Part shown: one piece after another, positions 21,134 through 32,135 of the stretch
How the letters are laid out: every line of letters starts with the position of its first letter
Position numbering within the stretch: the first letter of the stretch is position 1
Notes under the pieces: generated by a model
What the model was told of the DNA's origin: nothing
The model's database searches: none
The model's input: only the letters and a program-made list of their open reading frames with translations
Origin: Uranotaenia lowii
Lineage: Eukaryota > Arthropoda > Insecta > Diptera > Culicidae
DNA: 64,000 nt
Assembly (NCBI RefSeq): GCF_029784155.1
Contig: NC_073691.1
Coordinates: forward strand, 57,026,217-57,090,216
Reading direction: 5' to 3'
Position numbers and translations under genes: made by a program

Positions 21134-23850
21134 AAAGCTTGGTCAAAAAAAAATCCTCAGCACTGTTTTCTGGCTCAATGTTCAAGTTCTAAAGTGAACG
21201 TTCAGTCAATCCATCAAAACAACATTGAATTTGATACCTGGTGAATCGCAATAAACGGTATGAATGACTTGAATTTTGTTAACGATCATATCGTTTTCTA
21301 ATCACCAACACGATCCACCAGTGTAGCGAACAAAATTGCTCCTTATCATACATTCACATGACGAGCTTTAAAATTATTTGCTTGAACTACAACAGCAATC
21401 ACAATACTCGGCTTGATTGAGTTTTCGATTAGAAAGCTAAAAGCTCAACAACAAAAGCTCGGTTCGATTTGAATCGATTTTGACAGCTCTTTGGTATCGA
21501 TTGGAATTTTATGTTTAAGACGTCACTTCTCTTACATGTAAAAGTAAAGGTAAAGTAAAGGTGCCAGGTGGTTTCGTAAAAAAACAGGATTTTCGGATAG
21601 TTCAAGATTGGTGGAAATAATATGCAACTCTTCTTAGATTCTAAGCTAATATATATCAAGCTATTCTCTCAACGCGAAATGTAAAATTTTATTTTTTTAA
21701 GTTGTAAGACCCGCTTCATGATTTGGTTGCCCTCCTAATTCAAGATAGTCTCTCAACGCACTTGACAAGGCATGATCTCTGAAATTTCCAAACAGAACAA
21801 CTAAATGGGTTATTTACTAACGCATTTTTTCAAAACTTTGGCTGAAGATTAAAATTTACTTCTTATAGATAAAATTTCTATAACCATACGAGTCTTAAAA
21901 ATAAGCCTATAATTGTTATTTACTTTATTAACATTATTTACAATCACCAGGGTAGTTATTAACTGGCATTTTGCTGCAAAACTTTAAAATAAGAAAAGTT
22001 AATCCAAAAAGTAAGAAGGTTCATAACGATCATTATTCTAATATAAACTATCAATTCATCAAGAGGCAAAAAGCTCGCAAGAAACCACTGGGTAGCCTTT
22101 TTTTTGGCAACGACATGAAAACTTCTATCGTCAATTTTCTACCAAAGTCAAAGTTTATGGACTTCAATTTTCCAGTACATATTTTGGCCGGCTTATTGCA
22201 GGACTTATGTTTGACCAAACCACCTAAATCCAATCAAATGGAACCGGGGTTCCACATTCAACAAGTTAATTTAATTTAGTTTCTCGGTCGAGAAAAAGCT
22301 AGTGGAGCAGCCAGCAGTAGCATTCATTAGCCTGTTTGAACAGAAACTGAGATGGGGAGGATGGTTTAGGGAAGAAAGGAAGTGAGGTGAAAGTTGTGTT
22401 TTCTCAAGGATGAAAATTTTCTATTTCAATTTTGTATCAAATTTTTTATAAATAAAACTTACGAAGTTTTATTTGCCTTAAAAAATTTTAAAAAAAATAT
22501 CAAAAATTAAAAAAAAAAATTTGTGGATCAATTTTACTTTCACCTTAATCCAAAATCTATGTCAAAAATTGTCGCTGGATTGTCTGTGGCGCTTTTACAG
22601 TGAGGTTTGTAAGGAGAAAAAAAATGACCATGAGATGAAATTTTAGGGTTCTACGAATGTTTTTTTTTCTATTTTTTTTTTTAAATTGTCAAGTGAACTT
22701 TATCAACCTAACTTAGGTAAAACTAAGTCTCCTTAAAAAGTATTTTTCGTTAAATTAGAATTTGATTTAAAATGTGTATTCACCCTACGGTTCCGAACTC
22801 CAAGTTTCTGAATGAAAGTCTCCGGAAAATGGCACGCCGTCGTCAAGATGCGGAGCTGTTTGGTGGAAAAAGTTTTCCACAGCTTACAGCAGCTGGCGCC
22901 CGGTAGTCGCATCAATTATCAAAACAATTCGGTTTCGGTGAGAGTTTTTTCCGAAGGGTGGATGTCTTTTTTTCTTAATCCTCTCTTCCGATCGGACGAA
23001 GCTCCTTTTTGGAAGACGATTGGTTTGTCCTTTTTGAAACTGACCACTCAACCTTCTTTGCATCTTAAAGATAGGAGTTTTTCCAAAAACTATCACTGGA
23101 GCAGTATCAAGTCTGTATAAAGACTTTCCTTTTATAGCAAACAATTCGAACCGGACCAACCCAAGAAGGGTAAAGAAACCTTGACACAATAAAACTGGAA
23201 TTCGGAAAGCGCTTCTTTTTACAACCCCAATTGTAGGAAGAATGCGGTAAAGTGGGTCACTGCGAATTTAATCTATTTTTGTATATTGGTCATCACTTTA
23301 CGAGTTTTTTCTGTTTCTTTTTTGCTTAAAAGAAAAATACAATTTAGTGGCAATGATACTCTACTACATACTATACTCTTACATATGGGTCATTCCATGT
23401 CAAGTGTGCACAGCGAGAAACAAAATTTTATCGAAAATTCGCCAAACTTGGCCGAAAGACTTTCTGAGGCCTACAAAACAAATCCTCAATTTTTGAAAAT
23501 GGTCCGCCCACCCCTCGTTCCAGGACCCTCCCTTGTTTTTTTCAAGAATTTGAAAAAATCATCATTTTAAAATACAATATCTCCGGACTGCAAAATCATA
23601 TCAAAATGTCAAAATATGCGTTGTGTAGATTTTATTAAAATCTATCAATTAATGTTATTCATTTTTTGAAATAGTGACGTTTTAAACCTCAAATAATAGC
23701 CCTAAAAATAAAACGATAGTTTTTACAAGGAAAGTATATATTTTTCTTGAATTTTATGATTTCATTGTTTTTTTTAAGAAAATTTTACGTAAGAATCCAC
23801 CAAAATCCCAATATAATATTTCTTGTTTTCGAGATATGAAAGATTTAAGT
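21134..23850. other. No recognisable gene
   Basis: Long AT-rich stretch with many homopolymer runs. Short open frames (for example 22812-23120 and 23286-23570) have no coding signature. The phrase GGGTCATTCCATGTCAA at 23387-23403 looks like part of a dispersed repeat, but no ends were found. Confidence 0.45.
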
Positions 23851-23853
23851 TGG

Positions 23854-23981
23854 TATATTGCTTCGTGAAGGTGGGCCATGTTGAGAGCGTATGCATCATA
23901 GGTTTGTCGTTTTCGCTGCCTCAAAGCAACCTTTGCTTCCGAGTAAAGCGATATGGGCGAAAGAGGGTTGATCAATTCATT
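23854..23981 (-). repeat. Dispersed repeat, inverse copy of 45981-46110
   Basis: About 128 bp, including TTGAGAGCGTATGCATCAT and GCCTCAAAGCAACC, matches the reverse complement of 45981-46110 closely. The reverse strand is open in both copies over the shared part, but no protein is recognised. It is an interspersed repeat of unknown type. Confidence 0.65.
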
Positions 23982-24184
23982 CTCAACAAATTACAATCAC
24001 TGATTAAAATTCAGAAGAAAAAACTCGAACATTTTTTTTTATTGTCGATATGAAACACATCAGCCAATTTATTTAGATAAACTTTGTTAAAAAAAATAAT
24101 TTGGACTCAAAATATACAATTGTTATTACGCTATTTGAATTTTTCTTTGATTATGCAAATAAAGTTAAAACATTTGAGCAATAT

Positions 24185-24372
24185 GTGGCTCAGTTGGCAA
24201 GTCTGTTGTCTCCTGAGGCGATGTCCGTGAGTTCGAGTCCAAGAGTAAACATCGAACACAGTTGTACCGGATAAGTTTTTCAATAACGATCCGCCAACTG
24301 TTACGTTGATAAAGTCACGAATGCCATGAAGATGGTAAACGACTTTAATCGAAACAAAAAATAAATAAAAAA
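24185..24372 (+). mobile_element. tRNA-derived SINE, 188 bp, 11-bp TSD
   Basis: The head resembles a tRNA gene: an A-box-like GTGGCTCAGTTGG at about 24185-24197 and a B-box-like GAGTTCGAGTCC at about 24230, the internal promoter for RNA polymerase III. The tail is AAACAAAAAATAAATAAAAAA. A perfect 11-bp duplication TTGAGCAATAT flanks it (24174-24184 and 24373-24383). Length, head, tail and duplication all fit a SINE mobilised by a LINE. Confidence 0.88.
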
Positions 24373-24383
24373 TTGAGCAATAT

Positions 24384-25370
24384 CCGGGCAATCTGGCAAC
24401 CTTAGTGTCTAATCTTATTGAAAGTTCGATATTCGAGACTGCATCAACTTTTTTTGTGAATAACTTTTGATAGCGTTTTTCGAGTGCAATGTTCTAATAT
24501 CTATCAACAAGTGAAAATTTTTTTTTGAAAATCTGTAGTAGAATTGTAGATCTAGGATAAGATTTCGAGGTTTTGGCCTTAGTTCTGAGTCGAGATTGTT
24601 ACTTTTGATTTCTTTTACTCGTTCATCAACATTTGATGCAGAGTTTAAAATTTTGAGTTTAGAGAAGTAAATTTTGCTTGACTTTTTCTTTGACTTTCAT
24701 GGTATAACGAGAGGCCCGTCACGCTTCCGTTTTCAAGTGGGTGGCTTAAGCGCCACTTCCAAATGGAAGACCACCTACCCTGTCTTAATTTGCCCAGCTG
24801 ATGAGACTCGGTCGCGAGTTCTTTTCGATTCCCTATTTTGGGAAAGAAGCGGAAGGGTCTCCAAAAAGGGATTCGTACTTCGGCCCTTTTGAGGCCACCC
24901 CAAAGACAAGACGAAACCCTGCAGAAATTCGAGGAAAGGGGAGTTAGCTGTTGTTCGGTACGAATGAAAACTGCCAGAGTACAAACCGTCGTACAGGACT
25001 CCGTCCTTTTACCCTGGTTCTGAAAAGGAATAGTCGTGACTGGATTCGCGGCCAGCCTCCGCAGAAAAAGGAATTTTAACTCGAAAAATGCAAAAAATGA
25101 ACAACTTTGTAACTCCCTTTCCCAGTACCCCAATTATCTACTCATTACTGTTTCCTTCGAGACTTATTCGAGACGAACTTCATTTATGTTTAAACATTCC
25201 GTTTATTCTTGTCTCTGCTGCGGTGTGTTTTACATTTGTAGTGTGTGTTAGGCCTAACTGAAGCTTTTCATTTATTTCTTCTGGTAGTGCATGCGGTGGA
25301 GAAGTTTGGTGTCTCGTACCGTTGCTGATTCGTTCCGATTTCAGTCCCTCTGACTGAATGTTTTCATTGA
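24384..25370. other. No recognisable gene
   Basis: The stretch 24700-25060 is more GC-rich and has overlapping open frames on both strands, but nothing was recognised and no splice structure is convincing. Confidence 0.4.
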
Positions 25371-25379
25371 CAAAAAAAC

Positions 25380-26150
25380 GCAAATTGTGCAAAATGGGCT
25401 ACTTTGAGCGGCTCGCCAGTCCGACAAATCAATGGTCCGCCGATTTAAAGGTGTTGACCAAATGCTCATGCTCGCGCAACATAAATTTTGCAAATGTTGC
25501 GGGCCGACGAAAAAGCGGTTGAAAAACGATCGCTAGAAGAACATGTTCTTTTGGGGTGTAGTACTCACGTTTGCCGGAAACTTTAGTGGGGTTTTGGTTC
25601 ACCTATTACCCCTTCGTTTTTGCCATGCGCGGCAGCGCTCCACAGCTCTCCCAGCTCGCTGAGTTGGTTGACGGGTATATGGTGGAAACTCTGCTGCTAT
25701 GCTATGCGATGATAATGACGAATTTTTGACCGGCGGATTACGGCGCAGCTAGAGAGGGTGCGCTCTAGCAAGCCGTCGTGGTCTGCTGTTGCCAATGAAG
25801 GTCGAATCCTTGTTCGCGGGCAATCCGCGACTGCTGTCGTGGTGTGAACCACCTGTTAGCGGCGGGAACGGGTGCTCGCCTACGCTTAGGGGTGGCCAAC
25901 TGGTGAAGCGGGAAACTCTGGTGACGTTCACGGAGGTTTGACGACCTCAGATGTTGCTTGTGAAGAACGGCGGCTGGGGTTGACTTACTTCGGGTTAGCT
26001 GCAGTGGGCGTGTGGCGGAATCTGTTGCAAAAAACGTTCGAATTTCACACGAGGGTTTTGCACGCGCCATCTCTCCACAACATACCTTTAAAGGTTCTCA
26101 AAACCTTGCCTTTTGTCGCACTGCACTACCACTGTCCTACACTTTAGATC
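25380..26150 (-). other. GC-rich island, possible 5' exon on the minus strand
   Basis: Base composition is higher in GC and CpG than the surroundings. On the minus strand an ATG at 26070 opens a 101-codon Arg/Ser/Gln-rich frame ending at 25765, and an AAC-GTGAGT donor lies near 25573. It could be the first exon or promoter region of a host gene. No family is recognised and neither strand is proven. Confidence 0.25.
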
Positions 26151-28727
26151 TAGTACGGACTAATGAAAAAAATGGTAACTAATTAAAGGCACTAATTAAG
26201 AGAATTACAAATGTTCATTACCAAGTCAACTTTACTCTACTTTAACTTTAGCGCAAACCGATCTTTCCTAATCTGATCACCAGGGATAAATGGGTTGGGG
26301 GATCTCTTTAGTCCTCCGGCTTACTGGACTAGTTAACCTTCGTGACCGGAACTACCCGAAACGACTATGTCTGATCGCGAAGTTAAACAATTAAATCCCC
26401 TTTCGCAAATTCTCGGATAGCCCTTGTCTTCCCCTTCGGAATCCGAGATCAGAAACCAATCTTTTTCTTCCCAAAACTCAGGTTCACAAAAGCATCCCGA
26501 AGGAGGTCATTCACCTGATGCAAAAAAAGTCTGTGGTCGGTGGTCTACGGAATACGGCGTCCCAAGTCACATGTTCAAAGCTGAAAATGTGTGGGTTGAT
26601 CTGGCGCCTTTATTGGCGCGTCGCTGATTTTAATGATTGTTCAAATAGGGTGGCGCTAGAAAGGTATTGATGTGTATTTTCGCGCTCATGTGGAATTGAT
26701 TTAAATTAAGGTTTTATTTCATTTAATTGCTAACGTTTGATTTCCTTATGACTAATGTATGTTTATAATTTATAGGATATTTACATTTAAGTGGCCAAAT
26801 TAATCTATTGAGGATATTGGTTTTATGATTCTAGCAGAATTACATTATGTACCCGTTACAATGGGGGGCTGTTGCTAAAGTACTCAATTAATTCTTAAGA
26901 CCATTAACTGTATCTTTCTAAAATAATTCTCTATCATTTGAGCGGGTTGCCAAATTAATCATTATGTTCCTTAGAATATTCAGCGTATCTTTCGGGGATA
27001 ATATTTTATCCGTTCTAGCAAAAGCACATTTAGCCGAGATTCAATATGGAACGTAACTATTAATGTGATCAGAATATAATAATACAGAAGATTCAGCATA
27101 CGGTTTTTGTCATGCGGGTATATTGTTCGAGCCAAACTCGAAGAATTGGCAACGTCGCAATTGCGCCACCAGCGAAAAAATCATCACCGATCACCGCCTG
27201 CTACTTTTGTGTGTTGTTTGTCCATTGAAGGCCATGCATTCATATGTGTGCATAAAAAACGCCGGTAAACGCCGGCGTACAACAACAATTGCCTGCGGTT
27301 GCGTCGCCAGCAAGCAATGGAAATTTCCGTCGTCCACACAGATGTCTGTGTGCGAGTGAATGAATCGATCATCCAAGCAACCTGAGTGCTCGTCATTCCA
27401 GCCAGATCCATTCTATCCGTCGACAAGTTAACCCTTCGTTTCATGATTTTTCATTTTTCCTCAAATATAATTTTAAATAGTAGGAAATGATGTGTACATC
27501 GAGAAAAAAAATTAAAATAAAATACGATAGTTCACTTTTTTCATACATTATTTGTTGCAAATTTGTTACTTTATGAAACGAAGGGTTAAGACGTCGATTT
27601 GGAGTTAAGCAAGTGTTCCTCCTTTCAAGAAGATTTTTTCCTACGAATTTAAGTTGTTTCTTCAAGTTAAGTTTTCCTTCCTCCTTTAATTCCTTCTAAG
27701 TTAGGTTTCCTTCCTCCTTTAAGTTATGATTCTTCCAATAAAGTATAAGTGTAAATAGTGTAAATAAAACTGTAAATAGAGAACAATTAGTGCCTCGTTA
27801 TAAGTAAAAATCCTTCCAATTAACATCCGGGAAATTGTGTCTTCGGACTTTTCGAACGGTCCCCAAAGTCGAGCAAAAATACAGTCCACGGCTCTTTCAT
27901 ATACTAAAGCAATTTTGAAAAAGTTCGTGGTACAGTGACAGTTGGAAAAAAAATTAACTTGAAATGAAGATGGAAGAAGAGAACGGAGCAACTGTGAATT
28001 GCATTCGGTGGACGAATTTTATGTATCACCACGAAAAAGCTCAAGATGAAGTCAAAAAAATTCTGAAGTCTGCTTGTTCGTAACGCATACGAAAGGTACA
28101 AAGGAGACATCTAGATGTGAGTGTAGGAACCAAAAAGGGTATAAAATTCAAAACGCAAAGGCGATTTTTTGGCAGTGTATACGAAAAGGAAAACTAAAAA
28201 GATCAGTTTCCGCCAGGCCTATTCTATATAAGGCCCTTTCGAAAGTCATGTGTGTCTCTTTTCCACGCTGACAGCCCAAACGTCAACAACGGAGTCCAGT
28301 GCAATTTGTTATTTGTTATTGCTGTAAAGTTAAAATTTATTTAGTAAAGTTTAGTGTTAATAAAGTTAGTTTAACGATAATAAAGTGAATGTTAGTCGAG
28401 TTTATTACAAAAAGTGCGTGTTTACTTACCAAGACTGAAGAACCGAAGAAGAAACTACTTACCTGGAACTCCAAAGCGCTGATCCGAGGACGAAATAATT
28501 AACCTGAAAGGAAATATACTTACCGGTGCACCCTCTGCTGCCTTACGACCTGCTGATCGGATTTAAAAACGGACAAGGTACTTCCACTGCTGAAGTTCAT
28601 AAGAAATACCATCGCAGCTGAAAAAGGGTCCCAGATGGCATCAAGTACACAACATATTTGTATATTGATGCCTTTTATAGTTTTTGGTGAGATAAATCCA
28701 TTAATTTTGTTTTTTTTTCCATAGTAT
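26151..28727. other. No recognisable gene
   Basis: Mostly AT-rich. Near 27660-27720 a short direct repeat TTTCCTTCCTCCTTTAA occurs twice. The stretch 28290-28740 has AATAAAG signals and several CTTACC words and could be the end of an unrecognised transposon, but nothing is supported. Confidence 0.4.
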
Positions 28728-28744
28728 TATTCTTTAAGAATTTG

Positions 28745-30770
28745 TGGCAATAACAACATGGTGATCGGTGGATCGCTCTTCCCCCATCGACCAACACATA
28801 AGGTCACTTGGGTATCCCGAGATGGCCGAACAGAAAATCAAATTGACCACATCTGCATCAGCCGAAAATGGAGAAGGAGCCTTCTTGATGTCCGCAACAA
28901 ACGAAGCGCAGACATTGCCTCTGACCATCACCTCGTCCTTGGCGAAATACGACTGAGAGTTGCGCGTGTCCAACAGCGCGAGGAGAAAGTCGGGTGTCGA
29001 TACGACGTCCGCCGGTTGGAGAATCCAGAGGTGAAAAGGGCATACGTTTAACAGCTAGAATCCCGAGCCTCGGAGCTGCCGACAGATGGAACAGTCGAAG
29101 AACAGTGGTGTGGAATCAAGAATGCCTTTATCACGACGAGCCATGGTACTCTCGGTAAAGTTCGTGGAAGAAGAAGTGAATGGATGTCGGATGAAACTTG
29201 GAGGATGGTCGATGATCGACGAAAGGCGAAAGTCGGAATTGAGCAGGCATGTACTGGGTCAGCCAAAGCAGCCGTCCGCTTACGATGTGCGGAGCTGGAA
29301 AAGGCAGTTCAACGAGCTCCGAGTTATACGAGTTAAACAAACTCCCTAGCCGAAGAGGGAGAAAGAGCCGCCGCCAATGGAGATATCCGATTACTTTATG
29401 ACATTTCTCGCCGCCTCAGTGGTGCAAGGACCAATGCAAGAATGCCGCTAAAAGACCGAGCAGGTCAGTTATTGACAGATCGAACAGATCAGCTCAAACG
29501 ATGGACTGAGCACTTCGAACAACTCTTGCCAGTCACGAATAGCGATGGCCAACAGAATCCGCAGCTCGAGGCGCCAACAGTAAGTCGCATAAAATGGCGT
29601 CAACTCGGAAGCACCTTAGCTGGCTGAAATAGAACCGGCAATCAAAAACATGAAATCCAACAAAGCACATGGGATCGATTGCATCCCTGCTGAAATGCTG
29701 AAAGCCGACCCTGCCTTGTCAGCACAAATGTTGCACCGTCTTTTCGCTGACATCTGGGATACTGCAACATTCTCGGCCGACTGGATGCAGGGTATCCTCG
29801 TAAAGGTCCCGAAGAAAGGAGACCTGACAGAGTGCGGTAACTGGCGAGGCATAACGTTGATCTGTACAACCCTCAAAGTACTCTGCAAAGTGATCCTGAA
29901 CAGGATCCAGGAGAAAATCGACGCAACACTCCGACGGCAACAAGCTGGATTCCGATCCGGACGAGCATGTGTGGACCACATCACAACGCTACGAATCATA
30001 CTGGAACAAAAAAACGAATTTCAGGACTCTCTTCTGCTGGTGTTCGTTGATTTCGAAAAAGCATTTGACCGACTTAACCATGAAAACATCTGGGCGGCTC
30101 TAAGGCGAAGAGGAGTACCAGAGAAACTAGTCCATCTCATCGAAGCACAATTCGAGGCATTTTCGTGCAAGGTCTTGCACGACGGTGTCTTGTCCGAACC
30201 AATCCCGGTAACTGCTGGAGTGAGACAAGGATGTATCTTATCACTGCTACTTTTTCTAATCGTAATGGATGAGATTCTGACTGGATCGATTGACTGTGCA
30301 CCGAACCGAGGATTGCCGTGGAATCCTTCAACAATGGAGCAACTGAACGACCATGACCTGGCTGACGATATTGTTTTGCTCGCCCAAACACAACCGGACA
30401 TGCAGAGCAAACTCGACGACCTCACCGAAAGTTCCAAGGCAGCAGGTCTCAAAGTCAATGTCGGAAAGACCAAGTCGATGGAGATCAACACAGGAAATCC
30501 CTCCAGTTTCATGGTAGCTGGGCAACAAGTTGAGAAAGTGGAGTGCTTCCAGTATCTTGGTAGCCAGATTACGCCTGATGGTGGTACCAGAAAAGACATC
30601 GAAACACGGATCAGAAAGGCCCGATTTGCGTTTGCGAGTCTCCGAAACATCTGGCGGTCACGCCAGATCTCTCTACGAACAAAAATCCGAATCTTCAACT
30701 AAAACGTCAAATCCGTATTGCTGTACGGGTGCGAAACTTGGTGCACATATGCGGTAACGACGCGAAAACT
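28745..30770 (+). pseudogene. RTE-like endonuclease-RT ORF, truncated
   Basis: Endonuclease C-terminal blocks (VTWVSRDGRTENQIDHI, SDHHLVLGEIRL) read to a TAA near 29049, followed by a linker with further stops. The RT is open from about 29650 to 30702, with ILVKVPKKGDLTECGNWRGI, VFVDFEKAFDRLNHE, AGVRQGCILS and LADDIVLLAQ all present. A TAA at 30700-30702 interrupts it, and the BEL insertion follows at 30776 in the codons for the C-terminal region. The remaining C-terminal part (WRWIGHTLRKDENEICREAL) is at 39460-39660 and lacks a segment present in the family's usual tail. Confidence 0.85.
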
Positions 30771-30962
30771 GCAAGTGGAAGTTTCATAAAGATTGGGCAA
30801 CGCTGGCCCAATCTCACAAAAGTGGTTGGTGATAATATCCGCCTGGTGACTCCTTAGGGAACGGATACGAGGAGCACCAGAATGACCATATCAGCAAATT
30901 GATCCAATAAATCGAATTGATCACTCGATTTATTGGTCAGTTATTCGACACCCAGACGAAGC

Positions 30963-31160
30963 ATGTGGCCATTCGGAGGCGACACCAACGTGGAAAATTC
31001 CATTACGATGCACGATGTGGCATCGTACTCGATGGATGGGGCCTTCATCGTGGCCCTTATCATCGCGGCGATCATCTTTCATTGGCGGCGCAGCCAACGC
31101 CGGCTGCGCCAACTAGAGGAGCAGGCCAAGCGCGCGAAGCTTGGCTTGGCTCAAGTATAA
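30963..31160 (+). CDS. Small ORF in the 5' LTR: predicted single-pass membrane protein, 65 aa
   Basis: The ATG at 30963 opens 65 codons ending in TAA at 31158-31160. The N-terminal 30 residues are polar and include MHDVASYSMDG. Residues about 31-46 (AFIVALIIAAIIFHW) form one uninterrupted hydrophobic segment. The last 20 residues are strongly basic and helical, with a WRRSQRRLRQLEEQAKR run. The layout is that of a small type I or III membrane protein with a charged cytoplasmic tail; the positive charges follow the hydrophobic segment, which by the positive-inside rule puts the C-terminus in the cytoplasm. It has no relation to gag or pol. It sits in the U3/R part of the LTR and ends 4 bases before a hairpin. 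I do not recognise a homologue. Whether it is translated is unknown. Confidence 0.5.
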   Translation: MWPFGGDTNVENSITMHDVASYSMDGAFIVALIIAAIIFHWRRSQRRLRQLEEQAKRAKLGLAQV

Positions 31161-31373
31161 GGAGCCCGCGCACATTTAGTGCTGACGCGGGCCGCACATT
31201 TACTGCTGATGTCAGCAGCAGTAAACTGTGTGAAAGTAAGTGTTAATAATATTTCAAGAAAATATAGTTCAGTTGCAAGTTAGAATCGAGTGTGTTCGGT
31301 TGTCAGCCGAAAGAAAGTATCACAGCCCAGTGTAGTTTAAAGAAGTTGCTCCACTTACATTTTAATAGTTTAA

Positions 31374-31552
31374 CTAAGTTTGCTCCCCCACCGGGGGGAG
31401 CAACTTACATCTTGGTGACCCGACGTGATGATCGGGACGTATAACTAAGTTTGTTCCCCCACCGGGGGGAACAACTTACATTTTGGTGACCCCGACGTGA
31501 TGATCGGGACGTTTGACTAAGTTTGCTCCCCCACCGGGGGGAGCAACCTACA
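31374..31552 (+). repeat. Triple 71-72 bp hairpin repeat at the 3' end of the 5' LTR
   Basis: Copies start at 31374, 31445 and 31517 (CTAAGTTTG). Each has a 9-bp perfect stem, TGCTCCCCC/GGGGGAGCA (31381-31389/31394-31402 and 31524-31532/31537-31545). In copy 2 the stem is TGTTCCCCC/GGGGGAACA (31452-31460/31465-31473), so a C to T change on one side is matched by G to A on the other. After each stem comes TTGGTGACC(C)CGACGTGATG, which is also the sequence directly after the LTR where the primer-binding site lies. The same repeat ends the 3' LTR. Confidence 0.85.
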
Positions 31553-31555
31553 TTT

Positions 31556-31573
31556 TGGTGACCCCGACGTGAT
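31556..31573 (+). promoter_or_regulatory. Candidate primer-binding site
   Basis: TGGTGACCCCGACGTGAT starts four bases after the LTR end, the usual place and usual TGG start for a tRNA primer-binding site. The tRNA was not identified. Two near copies lie upstream inside the LTR repeats (about 31414 and 31485). Confidence 0.65.
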
Positions 31574-31597
31574 GGTCGGGAAGTTACGGAACTTCCC

Positions 31598-32135
31598 GGC
31601 CATCGTTTGCGCGCGAGTTGAAGTAAAAAGTAACTCCCCACGGGGGGAGGTAAATTTAAGTGTTTCAATTGCCTGTGCGCAACCAGTAAAACTGGGATTC
31701 ACTCCCCTTGTAGCGGGAGCTAAGTAAATCCGGCCATCGTTTGCGCGCGAGTTGAAGCGAAAGGTCACTCCCCTTGCGGCGGGAGCTATGTAAATTTGGC
31801 CATCGTGTGCGCGCGAATTGAAGAAAAAAGTCACTCCCCTTGCGGCGGGAGCTAAGTAAATTTGGCCATCGTATGCGCGCGAGTTGAAGAAAAAAGTCAC
31901 TCCCCTTGCGGCGGGAGTCAAGTAAATTTGGCCATCGTGTGCGCGCCAGTTGAAGTAAAAATTCACTCCTCACGGGGGGAGGTAAGAGTTAAGTGTTTGA
32001 ACTATCTGTGCGCAACCAGTAAAAACTGGGATTCACTCCCCTTGTGGCGGGAGCTAAGTGAATTTGGCCATCGTGTGCGCGAGAATTGAAGAAAAAAGTC
32101 ACTCCCCACGGGGGGAGGTAAGATTTAAGTGTTTG
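31598..32135 (+). repeat. Leader repeat array with CTCCCC...GGGGAG hairpins
   Basis: The word GGCCATCGT followed by a GCGCGC-rich core starts at 31598, 31732, 31798, 31864, 31930 and 32066, giving spacings of 134, 66, 66, 66 and 136 bp. Each unit contains a CACTCCCC...GGGGAG-type or CTCCCCTTGCGGCGGGAG stem. The long spacings contain an extra segment with CTGTGCGCAACCAGTAAA. The array lies in the untranslated leader between the primer-binding site and gag, where packaging or translation signals would lie. Confidence 0.85.

Larger units (their letters stand above)
30776..31552 (+). repeat. 5' LTR of the BEL element
   Basis: It is 777 bp, TG...CA. It contains a series of perfect inverted repeats: 30791-30798/30806-30813 (8 bp), 30904-30915/30925-30936 (12 bp, containing AATAAA), 31164-31170/31186-31192 (7 bp) and 31199-31208/31216-31225 (10 bp). 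It also holds a 65-codon ORF (30963-31160) and a triple 71-72 bp repeat at its 3' end. Promoter and poly(A) positions cannot be fixed by eye; AATAAA at 30906-30911 is a candidate signal. Confidence 0.93.

Noticed and set aside
22812..23120. 102-codon ORF overlapped by a minus-strand ORF
   Set aside because: Both strands are open by chance in a GC-richer patch. There is no splice site or start context.
26424..26627. 67-codon Ser-rich ORF
   Set aside because: Starts at a TTG; the flanks show no exon structure.
30917..31246. 109-codon frame in the LTR overlapping the membrane-protein ORF
   Set aside because: It starts at a non-ATG codon in another frame and has no ordered features; the ATG frame with a membrane segment is the better call.
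31517..31973. Minus-strand frames across the BEL leader repeats (ARGVTFFFNSRA-type repeats)
   Set aside because: They result from the 66-bp unit (22 codons) lacking stops in those frames. They start at non-ATG codons and lie in the untranslated leader.
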